The notes under the pieces: generated by a model
Database searches by the model: none
What the model was told of the DNA's origin: nothing
The model's input: only the letters and a program-made list of their open reading frames with translations
Translations under genes and position numbers: made by a program
Assembly (NCBI RefSeq): GCF_000002235.5
Contig: NW_022145609.1
Coordinates: 27,482,153-27,546,152, forward strand
Length of the DNA: 64,000 nt
Origin: Strongylocentrotus purpuratus
Taxonomy: Eukaryota > Echinodermata > Echinoidea > Camarodonta > Strongylocentrotidae
Direction: 5' to 3'
Part shown: positions 48,126-58,735 of the stretch, piece after piece
Layout of the letters: every line of letters begins with the position of its first letter
Numbering within the stretch: the first letter of the stretch is position 1

Positions 48126-49305
48126 TTATTTTGAAATGTATAGAGCAATTTTGTTTTTAAGCGATGATAACTGGAGATTAATCTCCATCTGAAATTCGAA
48201 TATGAAAATATTTTCTCGTATAGAAAAGAGCAACTATGAACCTAAAATTAAAGAGGATTTAAAGTTAAAACAAGAAAAGTTGGAAATGAAATTGCTTATT
48301 CTATCAATGACCGTGCCGATTGCTGACGCATTGCTACGTCACCAAATGACGCATCGCAAGTTCAAAGGGTAATATAGTCTTACTGACCGAGCCTCAGTTA
48401 TTGATAACATTTAGACAAAACAAAACATAACAAAACATGATCAAACAGCAAGAAAAAAACAATAGCAACAACACAGAGAACAATAATAAAAAACCTATAC
48501 AAAAAAGACATAAAGAGAGAAAGAAAGAATAAGTATATTAAGAAAGAAAACATAAATAAAGTAAAGAATCAAGTAGGGAGGGACAAAAGGAAAGACAACA
48601 AAAAGTAGAAATGAATAATGAACGAAGGAACGGAAGAAAAGAAAAAGGAAAAACATGTCTGAGAGGTGTTAGACTAGGCAGACAGTCGTTCATCCCAGGG
48701 ATTGCTAAAGCAGTCAGGTAATGCCTGACATTTCAGACTGCCAACTATAGTCTGCTCAGACATATGGGGGTGACCCCCGTAACATTTCAGATTGTGTTTA
48801 GTGATAAGAACATCAACGTGGCCAAGTTCACGTCTACATAGCTACACGTATATACAGCCCTTATGTGATTGTAATAGAAAATAATGGTGCTGTGGAGCGT
48901 TGTAAAGGGGTTGGTGAGGGGGGGGGGGGGGGGGGGGGGTCAAATTTCAACCAAGATTTCAAATCTTAAATGCCGGTCCTCACTCGACCCACTATCTATA
49001 TTGTATTTTTTCCTACTCTATTTTGTATAATCTATACATTGGAATTTGCTTTCTTCAGTATAATATATTTTTTAACATTTTTATTTCATTATATACTTAA
49101 ATGATGTACGCGTTCTTTCTTTTTTTTTATTTAGTGAACGAAACTTTTGAACATTTTGAAACTTTTCCCGGCCAATGAGTAAAACAATATTCCAACAGAG
49201 ACTGACAGAGACCTTATGATTAGGAATGATCTTGAGAAGACCCAGAAAGCTGTATGTACATTATCCGAATTGCGGATTCACACAGAGATTTTCATTTTTT
49301 TTTTT

Positions 49306-49336
<31 letters not shown>

Positions 49337-49365
49337 GGGCTAGGTCGACATCCATCTCCTATGGA
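48126..49365. other. Non-coding stretch with hairpin and homopolymers
   Basis: An imperfect inverted repeat lies at 48655-48763: ATGTCTGAG at the left, with CTCAGACAT at the right, and AGACTA and GGCAG blocks in matching positions. A G run lies at 48918-48940 and a T run then a G run at 49296-49339. Confidence 0.5.
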
Positions 49366-49846
49366 CGCCCGGGAAGCGTTATTTTTTTATGCGGCACAGA
49401 TTGGGGCATGGCGCGTGTTAAACCTATGGGAAGTACGTTCTTTCCCTTCTGAATAGTGTCTGCACGTACGTGAGACTAGTCATGTTCGCTAGCGCGTTTA
49501 ATAGCGCTGCGAAGAAGTTTGAATATCCATCGCGAACTATGTGTTTAGATAACATTCCTCTTCGTTTAAGTTAGTTAAGTTAAGTTTTATTGACTAATTA
49601 TTGTGATGTTCTTCTTATTGACGTGCTGCCTCGATCCTCTTCAGATTTCCAATTTGATTTTAATTGTTGATGTAGGCCTAATGATTTTCCACACGGTAGT
49701 GGATTACATGTAACACTATTAAAAACAGACCTCTACTAACTTTTGCTGTCTAGTACGCACACGACCACTATTAGTCTGTAAATCAAGACCCCTTTAAAAA
49801 AAAAGCCCCAATCTGTGCCGCATAAAAAAATAACGCGCCCGGGAAG
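49366..49846. mobile_element. 459-bp element, 31-bp inverted ends, 11-bp target duplication
   Basis: The inverted repeats at 49377-49407 and 49805-49835 are exact over 31 bp (outer part CGTTATTTTTTTATGCGGCA). CGCCCGGGAAG directly flanks the element on both sides (49366-49376, 49836-49846). The interior has no open frame. An 8-11 bp duplication with long inverted ends fits Mutator-like elements best, but the class is an inference. Confidence 0.85.
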
Positions 49847-50407
49847 TAACCCTTCTCACTGCTACGAACCCCAAGCTCTGTCGAATGATCTACTGTGTGT
49901 ATGTCGGAAGGGTTAATACATGGATTAATGAGAAAGTTACACAACCATTACGAAAACAAGGGGTGCCAGAATAAGATTTCGGACAAGTTTCCCAACAGAG
50001 AAGCAAAGTGCATATGCGAAAAGAAAAAAAAGTTACACAGATTTTCATTTTGCCGATTAGGATAAGGTCGAGTGTACTCGCGCGTTGTGGCTTTATCATG
50101 TGTGATTTACCTGTAATTCTATTCCTCAAGTCCAACAATAGTTTTAAAACTTAATTGTGAGTGAATTAGTGAACTAGATTTGGTTTTGTTTTTCATCTAA
50201 AAGAATGGAACACCTGGGAATGAAATTTACGCATTTTTGTAAGCCTCTGGGGAAATAATTTATTAATAATTCCTCCTGTTATGGATAAAGCTAATGCGAA
50301 GACGTTTTATAATTCAGAACCGGATTACTCTAAATCCGTAGCTTAAATCCGTGCTCCTTTGTGTATAACTGATATAATCCTGCTAATACGTCATCATATA
50401 CAAACTG
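49847..50407. other. Non-coding stretch
   Basis: Nothing recognised. Confidence 0.4.
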
Positions 50408-50560
50408 TATTGATTGATTGATTGAGAGAGCATATAGCTCTCATTTATTTCTTCCAATATGTACAATTAAAAATCAAAAAAGTTTACAGTATGTCATGCA
50501 TAATTTCATGTTTACATCAAAATAACAGAGTAATACATACATAAGAGCTAGTAATACAAA
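50408..50560 (-). mobile_element. Possible LINE 3' end with hairpin and (TCAA)n tail
   Basis: Minus strand: GGAAGAAATAAATGAGAGC contains AATAAA. Then GAGAGCTATATGCTCTC is a 6-bp stem with a 5-base loop, followed by (TCAA)n at 50411-50426. A 3' hairpin with a short tandem tail is usual for L2/CR1-type elements. No RT fragment was seen upstream. Confidence 0.4.
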
Positions 50561-51021
50561 TAAATGAAAGAAAAGGGTATTGCGACGAAGGTAACATTAT
50601 TTATTTCTTAAAGTCCGTGTATTAAACTTTGTGCACGCTCGGAAAATTTCAATAGTCAATATGCCAAGTTATTGCTCCGCTTATAGTGAAAACTTTAACG
50701 TATTCCGTTTATCTATACATATAGAAAGCTTATAATCCCTAAAGCGAGATATCTCAAATACCAAAATACCCAAAGAAACCTCGATATTTAAGAAATCTTG
50801 CATTTTAGTTGGAAAGTACAAGCTGAATGACATTGACCCGATCCTCCTGCTATGCCAGGCTAGGAAGAAGATAGCAAGACTCGACCTAGCTCCGAAAGAT
50901 AAAAGGAAGAGAAGAGGAGGGCACTTACTATCTCTCATCGCCAGACAAACAAACAGACCAGGTCTATTTTTAGTCGGTCTTGGTCCTAAATTAGACAGAT
51001 ATATAGACCAAGGTATATCGC
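50561..51021. other. Non-coding flank of the palindrome
   Basis: The minus-strand 131-codon frame here runs into the palindrome arm and shows no domain. Confidence 0.35.
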
Positions 51022-52265
51022 TTAAGGCCCGGTCACACAGCCCTTTACGGGCGTATCGTGGCCGAATCACGGCCAAAAATTTCTGCCCGTGAAGCAGACG
51101 CTGTTGGACGCTTTGAGGTCGCGATAAAGACGCGATACAGCCGTACTTTACCCGTCGTTACACGCGGTAAGAAATTCACACGCGGTTGGCCGCGCGAAAA
51201 AGTTTTGGGCTGCCCAAAAATTTAGACCGCGGGTAATCGCGGGCGGTACACGTGGTACACACGCGGTAAAGACGCGGTACAGACGCGGAACGAACGTGCT
51301 AGGACGTGCTACGGCCGCGGTTAAGACGTGGTTACACGCGGAATTGGACGCGAAATTTTAGCGGGTAATCGCGGGTGGAGCACGGTCATAGCACGTTTGT
51401 TCCGCGTCTGTACCGCGTTGTTATCACGTGCATTAGCGTGTGTACCGCGTGTAAGCGTGGTAGGCCGCGGTACCGCCGCGCTTCACCCGCGATAAGGACG
51501 CGGAACAGTCGCCGGCGTCTGTTCCGCGGGCATACCACGGGTAAACCGCGGGTAAGCCAATTTTGCACATTTTCCACCACGGGCAACCGCGGGCAAAAAA
51601 AAAAATCGCGAAATTTTACCCGCGATACAGACGCGAAAGGCTGTGTGACCGGGCCTTAAGGCGGGTAAAATTTCGCGATTTTTTTTTGCCCGCGGTTGCC
51701 CGTGGTGGAAAATGTGCAAAATTGGCTTACCCGCGGTTTACCCGTGGTATGCCCGCGGAACAGACGCCGGCGACTGTTCCGCGTCCTTATCGCGGGTGAA
51801 GCGCGGCGGTACCGCGGCCTACCACGCTTACACGCGGTACACACGCTAATGCACGTGATAACAACGCGGTACAGACGCGGAACAAACGTGCTATGACCGT
51901 GCTCCACCCGCGATTACCCGCTAAAATTTCGCGTCCAATTCCGCGTGTAACCACGTCTTAACCGCGGCCGTAGCACGTCCTAGCACGTTCGTTCCGCGTC
52001 TGTACCGCGTCTTTACCGCGTGTGTACCACGTGTACCACGTGTACCGCCCGCTATTACCCGCGGTCTAAATTTTTGGGCAGCCCAAAACTTTTTCGCGCG
52101 GCCAACCGCGTGTGAATTTCTTACCGCGTGTAACGACGGGTAAAGTACGGCTGTATCGCGTCTTTATCGCGACCTCAAAGCGTCCAACAGCGTCTGCTTC
52201 ACGGGCAGAAATTTTTGGCCGTGATTCGGCCGCGATACGCCCGTGGAGGGCTGTGTGACCGGGCC
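51022..52265. mobile_element. 1.24-kb CpG-rich palindromic element
   Basis: Arm 1 (51026-51623) and arm 2 (51661-52265) are near-identical inverted copies separated by 37 bp. Arm 2 carries a 10-base extra CACGTGTAC-type unit. Arm 1 plus spacer (51026-51655, 630 bp) is itself bounded by TTAA at 51022-51025 and 51656-51659, with inverted ends GGCCCGGTCACACAGCC. Arm 2 is the same element inverted, lacking about 37 bp of its inner end, and stops at GGGCC before TTCAA. The interior is a dense series of ACGCGGTAC, ACCGCGGG and CGTGGTA words at roughly 9-12 bp spacing, very CpG-rich against an AT-rich background. Several open frames recur mirror-wise in both arms, which is a consequence of the palindrome. 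No transposase. Confidence 0.9.
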
Positions 52266-52865
52266 TTCAAGGACAGTAGCTTGCCGTCCATCCGGGACTT
52301 GACGCAATTCAGGAGGACGCACAGAAATGCTTGAAGTATGCAGCGATAGCACCAAGGTTACAAAAAGGCTAAGACGAGGAATCATAACTGATATCCCAAG
52401 TTTCGTGAATTGATACAAAATAATCGCGGTAAATCGAATTGTTTCCGCCAGTCTTGGAATCGCTCTAGATTCAATAAGCTGGGATTTCTGTTCCTAAAAA
52501 TGTGGGTTTTTATCAATGGCATCCACGTTGCGAAATATGTTCGAAAGGGGAAAATTGAAATTGAAAAATGGATGTCCGTTTTCACTTTACGAAGGTTCAT
52601 TGAATGCGTTATTTCCCTAAGGTTGAATTAATTTGATGTGTTGGGAACTGTCGAACAATAAATAATTGTAGTAGTATTTCTCCTTAATTCACCTTGTTGC
52701 AAAAGTGGAAGTAAATTGACGTACCGATTGTCATTCTTTAGAAGTATTTCACGCAGGTTTGGTTGTTTGTTTAGTTACCTGTAAAACTCTCCACTAATTT
52801 CTAATCATTTTAGCCCAAAAGAATAACGTTAAGTGTTAGTATAGGGGATGTCAGTGGATGACCAT
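52266..52865. other. Non-coding flank of the palindrome
   Basis: Mixed and then AT-rich. Short frames are unsupported. Confidence 0.35.
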
Positions 52866-52866
52866 T

Positions 52867-53062
52867 GAAAACTACAAAGAAACTATTTAAAACAAAATCG
52901 GGCTAAATATTGAACTGCACTCTTTGATATGCATTTCAATTTCAATTTTCAAATTCAATAATTTCCGTTGACAACTACAAAGAAAGCATAAACAATTTCG
53001 GAATAGATGTTGAATAGTACTCTTTGATATGAATTACAATTTTAATTTTCAATTTTAGTAGC
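52867..53062. repeat. Tandem duplication, ~103-bp period
   Basis: ACTACAAAGAAA at about 52871 and 52974 begins copies sharing TTGAATAGTACTCTTTGATATG-like and CAATTTTAATTTTCAATTT-like parts. Moderately diverged. Confidence 0.75.
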
Positions 53063-53429
53063 GGTTTATTAAATGCAATGAGAACATTGGGTGTACACTA
53101 ATTTCACATGTATAGAAGCCGAAGTTGAATCATTTATGTCTACATGTAATACATGGGCAAGATCAATAACATTAAAAAAAGTTAAGAGCAGGTAAACACA
53201 AACAACGACTAGAAGAAAAAAAATACTGAAAATGGGATATATATAAAATGGCAATGATTATCATTTTATATTATATCCCATTTTATTTCCAAGTCAACAT
53301 AACAATTATAGGTTAGCAGTAAGCCTATATCTTCAACAGGGAATTTCTTTTCTTTTCAAAGGGCTGTAGTTTCGATTCGTTCTTGCATCTAACAACCCAA
53401 TGGGTAGTATCAGAGATGTCGGTTAAATT

Positions 53430-53830
53430 TTAGGATTGGAGGGGGTGGGGTTGATGGAGGGTGGAGGATAGTGGGCTTGGGGTGGGGGGGGGGCGGATAG
53501 AACACATTGGTAAAACATAGTCGTTAGTATATCCAACGTTAAAAAACCCCTCTATACTCAATTAAAGTTGTGATCATTATGATAGAGCATTGCCCCATTG
53601 CAGCCATTAAATGGTCGATGTCCTTAAATACCCACAACTCTTTGGGAGGGGTGATGGGGTAGGGGCGGGAGCATATAAACGCATTAACTAGAAAAATGTA
53701 ATACGGGATACTCAATTAAAGTCGGCATTACCATGGGATGGGGGGGGGGGGGGGGTGGTATCACCCCACTGAAGCTCTCCAAGGGTCGATACCCTCAGAA
53801 TACCCGCTTTAACTACAAAATCTGCGAGAC
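53430..53830. repeat. Degenerate ~155-bp duplication with G runs
   Basis: ATACTCAATTAAAGT occurs at about 53555 and 53709. Each is followed by a CCCCATTG/CCCCACTG, GGTCGATG/GGTCGATA and AATACCC series, with poly-G runs at 53483 and 53739. Confidence 0.6.
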
Positions 53831-53964
53831 GTAATTCTAGCCTGTTTACCTGAAAATAAACCCGTTATAATAATCACAAGCATGACTTTGTAAAGAGTGC
53901 ATGCTGGCCCAGTTTTCACAAACAGCCTAACTTCAGACTAACATCAGATTAATGATAACTAAAT

Positions 53965-54590
53965 TATTATATAGCGCATAATATTCAAAAGGTCTCGATG
54001 CGCTTTACAAAATAGGGTAGAATTTTAAGAGACAATTACAATTGCAAATAATATGGAGATGATTATTGGGATATAGAATACCACAAATAAGAGTGAAAAA
54101 TGCACAATATACAAAAGAATGTGCAGAAAGTTAACAAATTATCAATCTAAATTCAATTATAGGTCCATACAAATAACAAAACGAATGATTAAAGAGAAGG
54201 AGTTCTGGGAAGAGGTGAACAATAATTTGTGAGCGTTATCATTCTTATTATGCAAGTGTGGAAGAACATCAGATAAGACATGTTCCCTGAAAAGCATGGC
54301 TCTTCAAATACCTTTATATTCTAAATATGTCATGCAACATCGTAAAACTCGGGGGTAGGATTTTTACGCTACGTGTTCGTGTAGTCTCATAAACATCTTT
54401 CTGTGTACAGTGTTTGTAACTTTACCAAGACTTGGCCAAATTTCTTAACATTTTGATGAATCCAGAACCTTGCAATACACACAAATTCTTATATGCTAGA
54501 TGATCAACCTTTTCTAATCGATTCCACACCGTTTCTTTCACAATGCAATCGCATGACCAGAACTCAACTTCATCTTTAAAGAACATATAT
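53965..54590. repeat. Three-copy dispersed repeat, copy 2 (longest)
   Basis: Starts with ATATAGCGCATAATATTC and GATGCGCTTTACAAA, which look like a tail of the AGCGC type in minus orientation. It continues to GAGTTCTGGGAAGAGGTG and the segments shared with 47775-48125 and 59800-60012 (CCAAATTTCTTAACATTTTG, CTAGATGATCAACCTTTTCT, TTTCACAATGCAATCGCATG). It may represent the fuller form of a non-autonomous retroelement. Confidence 0.7.
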
Positions 54591-55319
54591 GACGACAAAA
54601 AAGTAATAGGTTCCAGAACAGAGTAAAATATAATAAAACAAAGTAATCAAGATTAGCAGATCGGATGAATACGGATTCAAATTCATTCGCACAGAATAAA
54701 ACAAATGTTTGGATACTTATTAAATTCATATTTCAAATATATCATAGTGATGGTAGTATTCAACATTTTGTTCCCATTCTCCTATTTTAAAAAACAGAAC
54801 ACCATAGTTCAGTGTAGGTTTGGATCATTAGTTGCTGTATGTTAAAACCTATTCTTTTAACCCTATTATACGGCATATGATGAACCAAATCGACTATTAT
54901 TTCGAACATGTTGAAGGAGGTGGGGGGGGGGGGGGGAGGGTGCACGGGCGTTTGGCAAAGAAGCGGGTGGCGTATTTAGAAAGTTGAAAACATGGGGACT
55001 TCGTTCTTCCTAGATTGGGTGATTCGGAGATTACCTAGGCAGGTAGTTAAATTATTTCTTCTCCTGTGCATCCATAAGGGGGTGTGGAGAGGGCAACCGC
55101 TGCAGTCTAAGATGTTGTACCAAAATCTTGCGATCCTTATTTTATTATAGATTAAATCAAGAAAATGAAAGTACAAACAATGAAAATTGCTATTCGTAAA
55201 TTAAAAAAAAAAAAAAAAAAATTTCTAAAGAGCATAAGTCATTGAATATCCTTCAAAGCGGTTTTTCCAAGTCGGTGAAAACCGAGTTCCTTGTTAAAAC
55301 GTCTGCCAGCCAGCCAGTG
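54591..55319. other. AT-rich non-coding DNA
   Basis: Poly-G run near 54919 and a long A run near 55202-55220. Nothing else. Confidence 0.4.
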
Positions 55320-55520
55320 CGCTTCAAACGACCCGGCGACTAGCTCAGTGAGCTGTCAGCGTGCTGGGTACGCTGAATGCGTCATATGACGGGGGTCGCA
55401 GAAGCCCCCCTATCAAAATATCAGGGTGATCATCTTGCTTGTAGGACCCCGAGGGCTGATGTTAGATGCGATTGAGATCTAGAGATGGGTAGAGATAGCT
55501 TGGTCCCAGGTAAGACAGCT
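55320..55520 (+). other. tRNA-like SINE candidate
   Basis: GACTAGCTCAGTGAGCTGTC resembles a tRNA D-arm/A-box region, but no good B box follows (GGGGGTCGCAGAAGCC is a poor match). More GC-rich than its flanks. Confidence 0.25.
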
Positions 55521-55679
55521 AAGCATCGTCAACCTTTGGTTGGCACAGCGAGGACCGTGTCTTCATCTTCGCGCACTTTACGTTGGTTAAAGTCTTGCAG
55601 ATTGTCATTTGATTAATAATATTACAGACGATGCAGATTACTGAATGCAGACAACGTATAGATAAAATCACTTATAAAT

Positions 55680-56150
55680 TATAGCACCTTCAACTACTGT
55701 ACCCGCTATTCCTTAAATGCTCTACTTGACATCCCATACCCCAAAACCGATTTCAAAAAAAGATCATCTCATATAAAGCAAGCACCCTATTTAATAAACT
55801 TCCTTCCTCAATCCAATCAACCAAATCAATTCAAATATTTAAGCGCGGATGCCAATTGGCAAAGCATTTATTATAGTCGAATCTCCGTTCTTATTTCCCT
55901 CTACCGGTATAATTATTTTTCTTATGTTATATATGTTTGTACTCTATATTATGTCAAATAATTATGTCAATGTTTAGTTTTGATGAATGTTATATTTTGT
56001 ATATAATCCTTGTATTTTTGTATATCGCACATTTGTTATGTTAGAGGGCGTACTTGGAAAGCAGTTTTGTTAAACTGAATGTACCTACCCTCTATTTTAA
56101 ATAAAACTTGAATAAATAAATAATAAATAAATAAATAAATAAATAAATAT
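55680..56150 (+). mobile_element. 5'-truncated non-LTR retrotransposon (LINE) 3' end
   Basis: From about 55742 one frame encodes the last residues of an RT ORF. The diagnostic part is KASTLFNKLPSSIQSTKSIQ followed by IFKRG...AKHLL and a stop near 55877, matching the common L(F/W)N-LP-SI--S-S---FK pattern of CR1/L2/Jockey-type ends. A stop lies upstream in the same frame (55727-55729), so it is dead. The 3'UTR ends in a stem-loop: TAGAGGG (56042-56048) pairs with CCCTCTA (56088-56094), GTAC with GTAC, and inner CAGTTT with AAACTG. Then AATAAAACTTG and an (AATA)n tail at about 56110-56150 follow. Confidence 0.8.
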
Positions 56151-56224
56151 AGTCATAAATTAGTTCAACAATTATTTATTCATTCATACAGTTATGTTTT
56201 TAAATATAAATTTCTATATCTATT

Positions 56225-56580
56225 TATAAAAAAAGGGAAGACAATAAATATTTCTGAGATTTGAATTGAATCCATTTAATAATTTATCTATGTATTCATC
56301 TATCGGACATAATAGAACATTGGGTGATTAATTTTACCCGACTGCTATAAACTATAATGCTTGTAAGTAACCCTAAGGAACCCGCACGTTGATTCCTATC
56401 CGATGTACCTGGTTAGTTGAAACTAATTATTATTTATTTACAGTATATAATTATGAATTTATATATACATGTCTATATATATTAATGACAAAAAGGAAAG
56501 ACAATGAATATTTCTTAGATTTTAATTGAATCCATTTAATTATTTGTCTATTTATTCATCTATTGGACATAGTGATATTT
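56225..56580. repeat. Duplicated ~100-bp segment, ~253-bp apart, with SINE module
   Basis: GGGAAGACAATAAATATTTC (56234) and GGAAAGACAATGAATATTTC (56489) start two copies, both with TTGAATCCATTTAAT and TTATTCATCTAT. Between them at 56335-56420 is the module TTACCCGACTGCTATAAACT also present in the SINE to the right, so a unit including part of that SINE has duplicated. Confidence 0.75.
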
Positions 56581-56582
56581 AG

Positions 56583-56850
56583 CTTTTATATATATATAGC
56601 GCTTAATACAAATGTCTCTAAGTGCTGTACATAATTACCCCGGTTATTGGATTCAGTGCTTTCCCGCACACACTGTGTGCACAATCTCCATTCCCTGGGG
56701 AGCATTCCAGCCAGGCGTTATTTGACGCTCAAAAACTGTTTGACCAACATTGGTTGATTGATAGTCTATTTTACCCGACTGCTATAAGCTATAATGCTTG
56801 TAAGCAACCCAAAGGAATATCGAGCTATGAGTCCTCTCCTATAAACCTGA
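56583..56850 (-). mobile_element. SINE with body, tail and conserved module
   Basis: Left-to-right on the plus strand: ATAGCGCTTAATAC and AAGTGCTGTACA (tail), TTACCCCGGTTATTGGATTC (body), ATTCCCTGGGGAGCATTCCA, then the module ACCCGACTGCTATAAGC, GCTTGTAAGCAACC near 56770-56815. Same order as at 35.5 kb without the 120-bp insert. No tRNA head recognised. Confidence 0.7.
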
Positions 56851-57879
56851 TTATTGCAAAATAATGTCTTATCAAAAGGATAAACGAATGAACCAAATTG
56901 AAAAGGTTAGACGATGATTGAGTGGGAAAAAAATGAAATATTTAAAAAATAAATAATGAAATAAAATTGTCAAATTAACGTTGATATAGATGGTAATAAT
57001 TATATAAGGAAAAATCAGCAAGATATTAGATAAAGAAGTCCAAAGAAAATATAAAAGACAGCTGTAGCATCTTGGAGGAAGAAGATAAAGTGGAAATCGC
57101 CTGAAATTTAGAGCGGGACATCCCGCAATCTAGGGGTAAGAAACAAACTTTATACGTGTCTGTAGTCATGGTTTTATTGATCAAGGTTCGTGGAAGTAAT
57201 TCAGGACGTTATCAAATGTTTTCAAACGACTCTCTGATCTTTTCAGCTCTCGAGAGATGTCTATTTAGTAAGAGGGTTTGTGGAGATTTGTGGCAAAAAT
57301 GGATAACTGAACTAAGTTTCAGACCTTTTTCAGATTTCCTGACCCGGATCAGTTCCATCTCCCAAGCTAACATTCCGCGAAAATGCTGAAGACAAAATTA
57401 GCATTATAACAAAATATACATCTGATCGAGTAGGGTAAAAAGTAATATTGAACTTTCCATGTTTCCCTTGAAAACCAAACATTCCACAACGCCTCTTGAT
57501 TAAAATAGAATTTAATTAGGTTTTACTCGCCTAAACGAGAAGAACTGAAAATGAAATACAACAGATGATTTAAGAAAGCCACGAGCCGAAGCAACACTGT
57601 TTCTTTTTTAGTACATTATGGAAATAGCTGATTAAAATATGCTTGATAATTTGTGAATGGAGCACTGTACGTCTTAACCGTTTGCTTAATTTCCGAAGCG
57701 TGCTTCTCCTAATTGGCACACGCTTTTTGGAAGTAAAATAAAGGTCCATTGATCAGCACGTTGAGCATTTTGCAATGTATCGTATGAATTTAAAACTAAT
57801 TTATTATACTGTCTTTTTCTTTAAATGACTAGAAATTTCATTTAAGTTTGTATACTTATAGAAATAACTTATAAACTCC
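56851..57879. other. Non-coding stretch
   Basis: The open frame at 57156-57389 (+) has mixed composition but no recognisable domain. Nothing else. Confidence 0.35.
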
Positions 57880-58110
57880 TCAGGCATGCATGTATTTGTA
57901 ACAAGAAAGAGAGATACAAATCTACCTCTGTTATGTATATTTCATATGTATTGCAATTTGAAGGTTTATATGTAATTTTTCGTTTTGTTTAATATGTAAT
58001 TGTATTTTCTTGTATTTTGTTTGTTATAGCGCTTAGAGACTTCGTCGGTAAGTGCTTTATAAGCACCGTTTTTTATCATTTTATTATCATTATTACCTTT
58101 TTCATTTGAA
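57880..58110 (+). mobile_element. Possible retroelement 3' tail
   Basis: AT-rich UTR-like sequence leads to ATAGCGCTTAGAGACTTCGT and GGTAAGTGCTTTATAAGC, then an ATT/ATC-rich end. This AGCGCTTAGAGAC...GCTTTATAA pattern also ends the SINEs here and suggests a shared LINE-type tail. Confidence 0.4.
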
Positions 58111-58657
58111 AATATTTCTTTTAGTCGAAATTGTGGTTGGAGGGTGGTGAATTTTCCAGATCTTTCCTAATATTAATTCTCGCGTCTATGAAAGTAAGAT
58201 CAACACACAGGCAGCGGTTTCTATGTCACGTTCCGGTCGGGAATTATGACCAGATTATCTCATATTTTCACATATCAATTTTGCGCGGTTTGCTTTCTTT
58301 TCCCTCCGCGCGTGAGCTCTCGGATTTCATCGGATTGGTTCAAGGAGGTCATTGAGGATAATCTATTAATCCGGAAACCGGTGTGTATTCGCTTTAACAC
58401 TCGGAACGTGGTATTTACTCGTGTTTAGACTTTAGTCCATGAATATGAAACTATCTCTAGAAGTGTGTGCTATATAATGTCGGCTATCAAGTTTTGAAGA
58501 AAAAAAAAGTTGTGTTCTAAGAAGGGGTGGGTGGATAGCTGAAAAGTAGAATATTTAGTATTTAGAAAATGAAATACGCAACGAATGCCAAATAGAAATT
58601 ATTATTTTTCTTCAGATGAATCATATTGTAATGGTTAGAGCTAGATATATGCAGGAT
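58111..58657. other. Non-coding stretch
   Basis: Two overlapping short open frames at 58131-58428 without support. Confidence 0.35.
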
Positions 58658-58735
58658 AGAGAGAGGGGGAGGAAAGAGGGAGAGGGAGAGAGAGAGAGAG
58701 AGAGAGAGAAAGAGGAGAAAGGGGGGGGGGGGGGT
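58658..58735. repeat. (GA)n / poly-G tract
   Basis: GA tract running into a G run, as at 15.7 and 23.7 kb. Confidence 0.95.

Noticed and set aside
48655..48763. Imperfect hairpin as a transposon
   Set aside because: The arms are interrupted and no target duplication or second copy was seen.
51375..51907. Mirrored Arg-rich open frames as a real protein family
   Set aside because: They occur symmetrically because the DNA is palindromic, overlap in several frames, and consist of CGCGG-word translations.
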